The notes beneath the pieces are model-generated. The model saw only the letters and a list, made by a program, of their open reading frames with translations, had not been told where the DNA came from and made no database searches. A DNA stretch of 42,919 bases from Gnetum montanum (lineage: Eukaryota > Streptophyta > Gnetopsida > Gnetales > Gnetaceae): assembly GCA_015680685.1 (NCBI GenBank), contig MNCI01009651.1, positions 96,100 to 139,018 on the forward strand. Direction: 5' to 3'. Positions 1 to 9,865 of the stretch are shown in pieces. Numbering within the stretch: the first letter of the stretch is position 1; each line of letters starts with the position of its first letter. Position numbers and translations under genes: made by a program.

Positions 1-835
1 ACGGACTCTTTGAATGTGGGATTGTCAGGGAATTAAGGGCATGAGCCTGCTTTGGGGAGGACCCACTGACATTCCTATTTGGAATATTAGTTAACTTCTT
101 TTCCTTAACATTTTTGCAATTAATTTTATTTTTCTTCATTTCCATCTTGACATCCATTTCACCGATGCCATAGTTGTCCCTTTTCACCTATCTTTCTTAC
201 TCCTTTTTTTCTCCATTCTAACGCTACTGGAGGTTTGCGATTAGTGATGGGGGTACGGGGCTTGCTTGTTCGATTTTTCTCCTATGCCCCAGATTTTTTC
301 ATTTTTCTTCTTAATCCCTACACCTTTGGTAGTCATCATATACATTTTCCCGGATCCATATCAGCCATACCACAACCTAGCCAATGAACCTAAACTGAAG
401 CAAGGTATTATTTACTTAATGATTCACTTATCCTTGCTAATATATGATTGTGTTGTGTGCGCAGATCGCAATCATACAACAATGGAATGGATTTGGTGCA
501 AACACTTGGAATAGAGTAGCGCTGAAGCAGCTATGCAAGGAGCAGAATTGATAATGCGTTTACGGATGGACAACGAAAGGTGCAATCTAGGCATTGGCAG
601 CAACAAGACTTTTCTCTCTTCTTCTCTTCTATTCTACGTCCTCTTTTCTCTCAGCTGCCAAATGTGGCTTGATGTCATTGTAATAAGGTGTTCACCCTTG
701 TTGTCATGAACACCAATTGTGTCAATTCGTGTAATAAAGACTCGTTCACATGTCATCCCATTAGTTCCATTCCCCTCAATAATCCCATACCTACTTGATA
801 TCATTGTAAGGAACTCGAGGATGAGTTTTCATTCA

Positions 836-847
836 GTCATGGGGGTA
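836..847 (+). other. Polypurine tract of element Z
   Basis: AGTCATGGGGGTA directly abuts the LTR start TGATGAG. The same G-run plus TA precedes the 3' LTRs of A, B (mutated to GAGGGTA) and D (minus strand). It is the expected plus-strand primer site for reverse transcription. The purine run is short. Confidence 0.7.
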
Positions 848-1703
848 TGATGAGATGTGACATGCACTGTGCCACGATATCGCATCCCATGCGATATCGT
901 GTACACGATATCACGTCTTTCCCTGCAATATCACGTACGCGATATCGTGGTCCGTTGCCATATCTATAAATAAGAGGTGACACTCCCTTCATTTCACAAT
1001 CCTGGCTAGAAGTAGTGAAGCTCTGGCAGTTTGATCCCTCCAGAGTTAGAATTTTTCCCATGTGCCCACAACAGGAGTCCTAGAGTGAACTGCTCTTTAT
1101 TCGAGCAACTTTGTAACCTAAACACAAGTTGTGTACGACAATAAAGATGAACCTGATTGGATAAACCTTGCAGTACATGGTGTTAATTATTATTATTTAT
1201 TGCTTTCCTAGTGTGCATGAGTACGACTTGATTACGAGCATCTATGGATGTGTACGGCTAATCAAGGAATCGGCTACTTATCACACTTAGGCTAAATAGG
1301 TGCCTCAGTACAACCACTTCGAGCACTTGCATTACGTGTGGTGATCCCAGTGACGATTAGCGTTTGGTAGCCACAGTTGCATAGTTCAGGGTGTGTCCGG
1401 TAAGTGGGAACGGATGCTGACGCTACTTAATTTAGACGTAGGACATTAGTTAAAGTTAGTTAGTTTCTCAACCCTTTCCCTCATAGCTTAGGAGATAAAC
1501 TGAAAAATACCAAAAAAATCACATACCTCAGACTTGCTTAACCATACACCGTGACACATACAAGCAAGCCTGGGAAGACAACGAATGATTAACCCAAAGT
1601 GTTTCTTGTGGCGTTAAGGCATTTAGTCTGCAGAGTTCGACCGGATCACGCGTACATGCTCGTATTCGTATGGTTGAGTGTAGGGGTACCTCGCCACTCA
1701 TCA
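848..1703 (+). repeat. 3' LTR of element Z (856 bp)
   Basis: Begins TGATGAGATG and ends GCCACTCATCA, matching the family ends. U3 holds a block of GATATC palindromes at about 873-948, including the perfect 20-bp palindrome at 893-912. A TATA box (TATAAATAAG) lies at 965-974, and an AATAAA polyadenylation signal at 1140-1145. It has a single copy of the ~62-bp repeat unit that is tandemly amplified in B (about 1219-1290). Confidence 0.9.
893..912. promoter_or_regulatory. Perfect 20-bp palindrome in the U3 of element Z
   Basis: GATATCGTGTACACGATATC reads identically on both strands. It lies about 50 bp upstream of the TATA box within a cluster of GATATC motifs that also occurs in the LTRs of A, B, D and E. 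It could be a dimeric transcription-factor site or a hairpin former; the role is inferred only from position and conservation. Confidence 0.5.
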
Positions 1704-2828
1704 ATCTTCTACTAACTTAGTATCTTGATGTTTATGTTTTCTATTTTTCTTTTCTTCCTTGATTTTAAGTTTTGTCAAAGATCTTTATAGTTTCACTACT
1801 TTCTTGAATAAATATTTCATTAACTATCCCTTATCAAATTCTTTTCTTCCTAACTCTTACTCTATCTTAATACAAGATGATTTTGGTAATGCATTAAGTT
1901 GAGCAAAATCTTGCACAGGAATAATCATTTTCTCTCATTTTTTTGAGTTGTGATAATCTCTTCATGGTTTAAGTTTAGTTGTTTTCTAATTGTATAGCTT
2001 CACTAAAGTAGTCATTCGGTATTATGACATTTAGAGTTCTTCTCAACCAAATTGAAATATTGGGATTCACAACCTTAAGATAGGTATCTCTAAGCATTTG
2101 ATCTGATGGTCTATATTGTCTTTGAAAGAGCCCAAAAATTCTTTGAAACTTAATGTTGAAATATCTAACTTAGCTTGTACTAACCCATAGTACAATTTTC
2201 ATTGATCTAATTGATTATCAAATTGGGCCAAGAAAATATTTTTCATATCATCCTAACTTGTGATATTATTGCTTGGCAAGTTTGAATATCAAATCTAAGC
2301 CATATCTTTTAAATTTTCCACAAATAACCTACAAGCTTAGTCTTGGTGTTGAATATTTGCATGAGCTAAAGCTAACTCAAATAAGTGGATGTATTCTTTA
2401 GTTAAGTTACCTTTTCCAGGAATAAAAGGCTTAGGAAAATATTTGTAAATTTCCTTAGAAATATTGTTGTAAATTTGAAATCCTAATGGTGTAACTCTTT
2501 GCTAAGGATTTATCATCCTATTAGAATCCTTTTGATTGTTGAACTTTTATATCTCTTTGACCTTCTCTTATAAACTAATAAACCAAACAGTGGGGTGATC
2601 TTCTTATCCTTTTGGTTTTTACTCCACTACTTGTTTCAAACTCAAGAACATTTTTTTATTCTTCTTTTGATGAATAATCAATCTTATAATCAAAAAATTC
2701 TTTAGAACCTTTGAAATCTTCTAAACTACTAGTTTTTTTGGTTATTAACTCAAAATAGTATCTAATTTTTAAGACCTCCTACCAACAAAAGAACTGTTGG
2801 TGTGCTAGGACTATTGATCTCATTGAAT
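1704..2828 (-). mobile_element. Older minus-strand retrotransposon X, gag-containing half
   Basis: AT-rich sequence between the end of Z and the start of A. It carries a recognisable gag remnant on the minus strand (separate entry). The A insertion splits this DNA: the left flank ends GTAAT at 2829-2833 and resumes after GTAAT at 12705-12709. The right half of the same old DNA continues from 12710 and contains an LTR-like region upstream of the gag in minus orientation, so both halves plausibly form one element. 1704-1900 holds nothing recognisable. Confidence 0.55.
1900..2530 (-). pseudogene. Decayed retrotransposon gag of element X
   Basis: Reading the minus strand from about 2509, one frame gives a gag-like run broken by stops. 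It reads TPLGFQIYNNISKEIY, then YIHLFELALAHANIQ (about 2400-2340), RLFVENLKDMA, NLPSNNITS and DDMKNIFLAQFDNQLD (to about 2210). The spacing L-F-x2-L-A ... L-x4-A ... LP-x2-I-x-S ... D-x10-F is that of the plant retrotransposon Gag capsid domain, with stops where tryptophan or glutamine would be expected. It is unlike the gag of the A-E family. No protease or RT follows before Z begins at 1703. The call rests on motif spacing only. Confidence 0.55.
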
Positions 2829-2833
2829 GTAAT
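2829..2833. repeat. Target-site duplication of element A, left copy
   Basis: GTAAT immediately precedes the 5' LTR and is repeated exactly at 12705-12709 after the 3' LTR. This proves that the two LTRs bound a single insertion. Confidence 0.92.
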
Positions 2834-3625
2834 TGATGAACTATGATATCGTGTATGCGATATCACATCCACCATGCGATATCGCGTCTTGCATCATCTT
2901 CTATAAATAAGAGGTGGCACCCTTGGTTCCCATACATTAGATTTAGACCCTTAGCTAAACTCTTGTAGTTTTGTCATTCCAGAGTTAGAATTATTTTTGT
3001 GTGCTTGCAATAGGAGTCATAGAGTAAACGGATCTTTATTCAAGTAATTTGTACTTGAGCACAATTTTGTGTATGACAATAAAGATAAACTTTATTATAA
3101 ACCTTGAGACATATAAATTAAGCTAATTAGTAATTAATTATTATTTAATTCTTTCCTAGTTAATTAATATCACTCTCAACCTTCAACCCCCTTAGTTAAA
3201 TACACTCAGTACAACCGCTTCGAGCATGCGTGTAGCACTTGGTAACCAGTAACGATTAGCGTTTCGTAATCCCAGCAGTGTTGCACTGGTTCAAGATGTG
3301 TATGGAAAATGGGAATAGATACTAGTGTTAGGAACATTTAGAAACTACTTAATGAATATTTAATGTAAGTTAGCCACTTAGTTCTCTCTCCCTCTTGTTT
3401 ATTAATAGAAGAGATAAAAAATACAAAAGCTATAAAAATCATATACCTCAAGCTTACTTAACCATACAACTGTGACAATACAAGTAAGTTTGGAAAGAAA
3501 ATGATTGATTAACCCTAAGTATTCCATTAAGGCACATAAGCACTTGGTCCTTGGAGTTTCATTGGATCATGCGTGAAACACTCGTATTCGTATGGTTGAG
3601 TGTAGGGGTACCTCACCACTCATCA
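2834..3625 (+). repeat. 5' LTR of element A (792 bp)
   Basis: Runs from TGATGAACTATG to ACCACTCATCA. The U3 palindrome block (about 2844-2890) has only three GATATC motifs. The TATA box is at 2902-2910 and AATAAA at 3078-3083. It lacks the ~62-bp tandem repeat seen in B. Compared with its own 3' LTR, the palindrome block is shorter by most of the length difference. Confidence 0.93.
2902..2910 (+). promoter_or_regulatory. TATA box of the element A 5' LTR
   Basis: TATAAATAA followed by GAGGTGGC. The same box and following GAGG lie at 965, 11991, 15571, 21989 and 40826, and on the minus strand at 27802-27811 and 33667-33676. It marks the U3/R promoter of the family. Confidence 0.7.
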
Positions 3626-3626
3626 T

Positions 3627-3644
3627 TGGTGCCATTACCAAGGA
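3627..3644 (+). other. Primer-binding site of element A (tRNA-Asp type, mutated)
   Basis: TGGTGCCATTACCAAGGA begins 2 bp after the LTR. It differs from the tRNA-Asp complement (TGGCGCCGTTGCCGGGGA, as known for Athila/Tat elements) only by C-to-T and G-to-A changes, the pattern of decay at methylated cytosines. Confidence 0.85.
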
Positions 3645-3777
3645 CTTAGTTGTTTGTCCACTATATAGAACATAGGAAATCATTCGTATCATTGGAACGT
3701 TGGAATGTTAGAACTAACCCTTAGGGTTAATCAAAGAAAGATGAGACAAAAGTACATTGCACACTGAACAAAACAAG

Positions 3778-6335
3778 ATGTCTTCTTCTTCACATAAGAG
3801 CACTTCACTGCCTAGGACTAATGCAAGAGGCAGTTGATGGCATAATACACATAACCAAGATCCACTAGTTTCTCAATAGTTTCGTGTGGTATATACTCAT
3901 CTCGATGAGTATGTGCCCGATTTCACCTTTATTCTCCACCAAGAAGAACAACTGCATTGGAAAGACTTGGAGGGTAACATAGTGTTGCCTCTAGACCGAT
4001 CAGTTCCCAACATGCTATTTTATGCTCTCACATGAATAGGCATCCTACTTTTATACGCAGAATATGTTGCACATGATCATGACTTAAGAGATTATCATCC
4101 CATAGAAGTGCAATGTCAAAGGGACTTGCAACAGGAGAGATACCATACATCTTTGAAGGGTAAATGGCCCCATGATGCTCTGTATGTTTTGAGAAAAATT
4201 GAGGATGGTGAACCTGCCTCAATAGGTTCCCCAAAAAATGATGTTCCTCCTCCTAACATTGGTTAGGGGGTGGTGTATCAAAACCTCCACTCCACTATTC
4301 ACAACCCTGGTTCTAATACCCACAAACACGAAGTGTTCAACGAAGGAATACAAACACATGATAAGGGTAGACGTTCTGATCATGATCATGATTGAGGTTG
4401 AGACCACTGAAGAGAAGGTAGAAAACACTGTCATGGTGATGATTCTCCTTCTTCTTCACCTTTATCATCATCTTCATCCTCTCCTTTAGTGTTTGGATGT
4501 AGTCATAGGAAAACCAATCATGAGGATAAGGGAAAATGTAGTGAAAGTCCTTGACGAGATAGTCGAGAACGAGGACAAGGGCAATCTAAAGAATCAAGGC
4601 ATAGAAGAAGGGAGAGTAGGGAACTGCGTAAACACCATAGACGCTATGAATGAGATGATCACAAAGAACCCCTACTCACAACTAGAAGTATTCTAGATAT
4701 AATGGAGGTCGTAAGAGTTCCAACAAGGCACCAAAAGGATAGTAGGATCAAGAGGTTAGACATGAACAACATCCCACAATTTCAAGGGGGATACAACGTT
4801 GATCCTCAAAATCATTTACAATCATTCCACAATGCATGTGCCTTGCAAAACATAGAAAATAAATGGCAAAAATGGAAGTTGTTCCCAAGGACACTAGTGA
4901 AAGAAGCTGAAAGCTGGTACTGATCCTTAGAACCAGAATCCATTCAGAAGTGGAGTACAATGTTATAACTCTTCAATGATAAGTACCAAATGTACTCTAG
5001 AGTGTCGAACCTATGAAAGAAAATCCATGGATGGATGTAATAAAATCATAAACCCTTGGACGCTGCCATGGGCTACTATTATGCACTGTTACATTGTTGC
5101 CCTGGCCATGGTTATTCACAGCAGGATTAACTACGCCATCTCATGGATGGACTTAGGCATGAAACAAGAAGAACCCTTGGGACGTATGCCCAAGGAAGGT
5201 TATCAAAGCTTAGGTATCATCAAATTCATAGACTACTAGAGTAAGTTTCCAAAGAAGAAGGTGAGCTATGAAAGAGAGAAAGTATGGAAGAATACAATCG
5301 AGATCCTTCCCTCCAAAAAAGGGGAGTGAGATTTTGTGAGAAAGAAGAGTCACCACTTGAAGAGATGGTGAATAGGAAAACTTTGCCTCTCCAAAAGTTA
5401 ACATCAGAAGTATCAAAAAAGGTAGATCAAATGTGGGACTCCCTGTATAGTAGGTTTGAAACTATTCTTAAAATTGTAGAGGAGTCTATGGAGCAAGGTA
5501 GTGGCCGTGACAAAAAGAAAAAGAAAGAAGAGAAAAATGCACGTAACAAGGGTAAGGGAAAAATGGCCATCACAAAAAGAGGTTGTGGATTCAGACACAA
5601 ATAATGATAGTGGATGCAAGATATGCCAATACAACCATCTTAAGGGATGTTTCCTAGCAATCTCACATCTACAAAAGTCTGGGGTGTATGCACTCAACCC
5701 ACGAGTAAATAAATGGAAAATGCCCTAATAGTTACCTTATCCCCAAGGTAATCCAATGCAGTTCCACCAACCTTCAACATATTATCTAAGTGGAACTCCA
5801 CCACAACCCATTGAGCAACATCAATAGTGGCAATACCCACAGTCATGGGGGATACCACCACCAAGGCAACAATACCAATATCGGCAACTTGACCCATATG
5901 GCTACTACGTGCAGCATCCAATCTCTCCACGTGACTATGTTGGTCACATTACATCAAAACATCACTACCAAGCCCGTGAGTATTATAAAACTCCTTCTCC
6001 TAAGAGAGATAACCCACAAATATACCATCCTTGAAATCCATCTGCAGCTCTCACACCAATAGCCCCATTACCACCCGCTCTAGCAATGCAAAGGCAACTC
6101 CCTACACAACCACAGCAATGAAATTCCACAAGGGCTATAAATCCTCAATCCACTATTGGTTTTGACAACTATATGAAGAAAAGACCTTTCTTTAGAACTA
6201 ATAGTCCAACCAAGCCCTTACAACCACAAGCAAGTGAACCTATGAATGCCTCCCCATCAAATAAAACTTCAAAGCTCCCTTTGAACCAAACAGCGAGCTC
6301 AACGCATATGGTCATGTTAACACATGCTGTTATTA
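3778..6335 (+). pseudogene. gag of element A, broken
   Basis: ATG at 3778 starts MSSSSHKS, aligning with the gag starts of B and C. Parts in order: an N-terminal domain (about 3890-4260; YTHLDEY, FILH, NMLF) with no family known to me; a Ser/His-rich linker (to about 4640); a capsid domain from IMEVVRVPTRH at 4702 through FNDKYQMYSRVSNL to ETRRTLGTYAQGRL (about 5210); a Lys/Glu-rich segment; a CCHC-like zinc knuckle CKICQYNH (about 5615); and a Pro/Gln-rich tail. The frame is constant from 3778 to about 5575 apart from stops. There a +1 change in an A-run (5574-5580) shifts it. Stops often sit where B, C or E have Trp, Gln or Arg. The capsid would form the virus-like particle. Confidence 0.85.
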
Positions 6336-6339
6336 ACTA

Positions 6340-6855
6340 GATCAAGGTTGGTGACCTTCCTAGAAAATTCTCTGATCCTAGAAGCCCTCTAATCTATCTC
6401 CAAATTGTTGGGAATGAGCCATGCAAAGCTCTTCTGGATTCAGGTTCTGGTGTCAACTTAATATCGCAAGAAATGTACAATGCCTAGAACCTGCCTCCAT
6501 TGAAGATGAGAAATATTCACCTAGAGCTATCTAACAAGTCCATCACTATTCCCTTGGGACTGGTGGAGGACATCATCACCATTTTGTATGGGTGGTCGTA
6601 CCCAGCTGATTTCCTAGTGATATAAGTGAATAACGGTAAAGGAGACTTTCTAATCATAATGGGAAGGGCATGGCTAAGTACTATAGATGCACACCTAGGA
6701 ATCCATGATCTTTCCTTCAAAATATATAAGGAGAATACTTTTGGAAAGATTAAGAAGAAGAAGATTCCATGCATTGCATACAGTGATACAAGGTGCAATT
6801 GCATGCAAAGATCATGGGTTGTGCAAAGTTTAGCATTGCCTGCATGCAACTGATG
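6340..6855 (+). pseudogene. Aspartic protease region of element A
   Basis: The catalytic loop reads LLDSGSGVNLIS, with the Asp codon at 6437-6439. It is followed by ITIPLGLVEDI, YPADFLVI and IIMGRAWLST, the second half of the Athila/Tat retropepsin domain (usually DFVIL...PIILGRPFL). It shares the gag frame after the 5580 shift, with stops at the ends of several segments. The enzyme would cleave the gag-pol polyprotein. The loop triad reads D-S-G, normal for the family. Confidence 0.85.
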
Positions 6856-7384
6856 TGCAAAAGACATTAACATACAAAAGTTCCTATATGTAGTAGCCAC
6901 ACGACAAGAAGACACCCAGTGGCTGATAGCTGATCAAGAGAGAATCTCACTCATGTGCATGGAACTAACTGAGTAAACAACTTGCACTTACATCGAAAGT
7001 AGAGACGCACTAGAGAAAGTTCACTACCAACTTCCAAGCCTTAACCTTGAAAACATCAACTGGGGGAAGTTGGAAGTTCCTAAAAAATTTAAATAAGAGC
7101 CCCTAGAATTAAAATCATTGCCAACTAGTCTGGAATATATGATCCTTAAAAATGAAAAGTTGGTAATCATCAACACAAGACTTACTTCTAAATAAAAAGG
7201 AAGACTGCTGAAAGTAATAAATAAGTGGTCAAAAGCCTTTGCTTGGTCATATCCCAAATTAACTAGAATATATCCTAGGATATTGTAGCATAGGATTTAC
7301 ACTAACTGCTCCATGAAACCTCGAAAATAACTACAAAGGTGATTGAACCCAAAATTGAAGCAAGTAGTAAAAGAAGAAATAGAA

Positions 7385-8110
7385 TAGCTTCTTAAGGCTG
7401 TGTTCATATATCCCATTGCTGATAGTGAATGGGTTAGCCCTCTGGTAATCATGCCTAAAAAGGGAGGAAAATGGAGGGTGTGCATAGATTTACAGGTTGC
7501 TGAACATGGCAACATTTAAGGATCACTTTCTGTTGCCATTCATTGACCAAGTCTTAAACAACATAGCAGGGCATCACTATTACAGTTTTCTAGATGGCTA
7601 TAGATACAACTAAATACAAATAGCCCTAGAAGACCAATCCAAGACAATGTTCACTAGTGCTTGGGGAACGTTTGAATATAAAAAAATGTTGTTTGGCTTG
7701 TGTAATTCTCTTGCCACATTTCAATGCCTATTTCTAAGCATATTCCAATAGCAAATAGGGAATGGAGTGGAAGTCTTTATGGATGACTTCTCCACCTATG
7801 GAACAAGTTTTAATTAAGCCTTGAACCAATTAGAGCAAGTGTTGAAAAGATGCGTAGAAACCAATCTAAGGCTCAACTGGCAAAAAATCCATTTAATGGT
7901 TTAATAAGGCATAAGATTTCACATGCAAGAATAGAGGTAGACCTAGATAAAATTAGGGTCATCCAAGGAATCACCTGTCACCTGGAAATTATCAAAGACA
8001 TTCGGTCATTCCTTGGACACACTGGCTACTATAGAAGATTCATTGAGAACTTCTCCAAGATTGCCAAACCATTGGTAGAGCTAACAAAGAAGGACATACC
8101 TTTTTAGTGG
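7385..8110 (+). pseudogene. Reverse transcriptase of element A, frameshifted
   Basis: RT blocks in order: YPIADSEWVSPLVIMPKKGG (from 7406), KWRVCID, KDHFLLPFIDQVL, YSFLDGY, the catalytic FMDDFS (codons from 7776), then VIQGI, IRSFLGHTGYYRRFIENFSKIAKPL (to about 8080). This order and wording is characteristic of the Athila/Tat branch. Frames change between PKKGG and FMDD and again after it, and stops interrupt several blocks. The two catalytic Asp of FMDD are still present. Confidence 0.9.
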
Positions 8111-8114
8111 ATCA

Positions 8115-8540
8115 AGGAATGCGAATGAGCATTCCAAACCCTAAAACAAAAGCTTGTAAAAACACCCATTCTACAAGCTCCTGACTAGTCTAGACCATTC
8201 CACATCATGACTGACGCATCTAATTATGCCTTAGGAGTCATACTTACATAGTTAGATGACCAAAAATACCCTTACTACATCCACTGTGCAAGTAGAAGTA
8301 TCGTTGGTGCACAACTTAACTACACAACTACAGAGAAAGAATTAATGGTTGTAGTGTTTGCACTAGATAAGTTTAGGAAATATGTGTTAGGTTACAAAGT
8401 GTTCATCCACATGAATCATAGTGTAATCCAATTCCTCATGAACAAGCCAATGGTTAGCCCTTGTATTATACAATGATCGATCTAACAATGATCGATCAGA
8501 AAGGCACCGAGAACGTAGTTACAGATCATTTATCTAGGTT
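8115..8540 (+). pseudogene. RNase H of element A
   Basis: The MTDASNYALG motif (catalytic Asp at 8213-8215) is followed by YTTTEKELMVVVFALDKF, YKVFIHMNHSVIQFLMNK and DHLSRL. It is the Ty3/gypsy RNase H domain that removes genomic RNA during reverse transcription. A stop cluster and an apparent small deletion lie around 8470-8480, where C has IRWLVILQEFDLSMID. Contiguous with RT upstream and integrase downstream. Confidence 0.85.
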
Positions 8541-8734
8541 ACACTAGAATAGCAAAGAGGATGAACATGTAATGTCTGATCACTTTCCTGATGAAGCCCT
8601 CTTTTTCGGTGTAGTGAATAACCAACTACCCATGGAGACAAACTAGTATAGTAGCATTCTCACCTATCTCCTTACTCAACAAACACCATAGGAGTTGGAC
8701 CTTAGGAAGAAACAATAGTTTCTTCACAGAGCCA

Positions 8735-9865
8735 AGTACTTCATGGAGATCAATGGACAAATTTACAAAGTGTGTCTTGATGGCTTGGTTCGATGGTGTG
8801 TGCCTAAGGTAGACTAGTTGAGAGTTCTCCAAGATGCTCATGAGGGTCCTTGTGGGGGCACTATGTAGGGAGACAAATGACTATTAAGATCTTGCCTGTA
8901 AGATATTACTAGCCAACATTATTTCGAGATGCCCATCAATTTTTTTGATCTTATGAGTGCTGTCAACATGATGGGGGAATGAATACTAAAATGGAGGATC
9001 TGCAACAATGGATTCAATTGTTAGAACCCTTTGAAATTTGGGGAATATATTTTATGGGGCCCATTACACCAATGTCCAATGGAAAAGCTTACATTGTAGT
9101 TGTCAACAAAATGGGTTGAAGTAGCTACTATTAAAGACTACACATCATCTACAGCTGCACGATTTTTGCAACAAAAAATTGTAAATAGGTTTGGTATGCC
9201 ACATGCACTTATTTTGGATAATGGAACACACTTCATAGGTGCAAATTTTTGAAAGTTAATGCAATGCTTAGGGGTTAAACATAAATTGACTACACCTTAT
9301 CACCCCCAAGCTAATGGAGAAGTTGAGGTCACCAATAGGGAGATCACTAAAATATTGACTAGGGCAATTAGCAAGTATAGGCGAGATTAGAGCACTAAAC
9401 TGAATTATGATCTTTGGACATACCGTTTCATCTGGAAACTCCCTATAGGCTACTCTCCCTATGAGTTAGTGTATGAAAAGCTTCCAACGCTTCCGATTCA
9501 ATGGCTTGTAACCTCCACCTTGACCTTGATCTAGCATAGAAACAAAGGTTGGTAACCTTAAACATGCTAGATGAAAACTGATTAGCTTCCCTATCACCAA
9601 ATGATTTGCACAAGGCATATAACAAGCAATGTCATGACTTGAAGATTCGAAAGGTTAAGTATCAACCAGGAGATAAGGTTCTCTATTGGAACCCCACACA
9701 TGTGCCATAATGCACAAAATTTCAAACACTATGGGAAGGACCTTACATTATTCATGCAACCTTTCCTTTAGGGGCCATGACCATATATAAACTTGATAGC
9801 CTTGATAAGAGATTGTTAGTCAATGTGAAATAGACCAAACCCTTCCATGAATTTAAAATAGCCAG
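8735..9865 (+). pseudogene. Integrase of element A, broken
   Basis: An N-terminal zinc-binding region (about 8800-8965; HEGPCGG) is followed by the catalytic core: WGIYFMGPI (about 9040), RFGMPHALILDNGTHF with the second Asp at 9217-9219, and TPYHPQANGEVEVTNREI with the Glu at 9325-9327. A C-terminal part with GYSPYELVYEK and YQPGDKVLYWNP follows. The first catalytic Asp (GIDFMGP in relatives) is Tyr here. Multiple stops and frame changes add to that. It would insert cDNA with a 5-bp staggered cut, matching the TSD length. Confidence 0.88.

Larger units (their letters stand above)
1..1703 (+). mobile_element. Element Z: 3' part of an Athila/Tat-type LTR retrotransposon
   Basis: This is the 3' untranslated region and 3' LTR of an element whose 5' part lies before the window. 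The first ~850 bases match, in order, the 3' untranslated regions of elements A (from about 11030) and B (from about 21125), including the block with GGGGAGGACCCACT near 54-67. No pol or gag coding remains here. The short forward frame at 266-514 is not conserved in A or B and is not called. The element ends in a canonical 3' LTR with TG...CA ends. Its LTR is closest to that of element E at 40740; both start TGATGAGATGTGACATGCAC. The base 5-mer after the LTR is ATCTT (1704-1708), presumably one copy of the target duplication; its partner is out of view. Confidence 0.85.

Noticed and set aside
4028-4434. Two overlapping minus-strand frames in element A
   Set aside because: Antisense of the gag N-terminal domain and linker, with no counterpart in B or C.
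6517-6915. 132-codon minus-strand open frame
   Set aside because: Antisense of the well-recognised protease domain of element A; a similar shadow occurs at 35461-35661 opposite the C protease.
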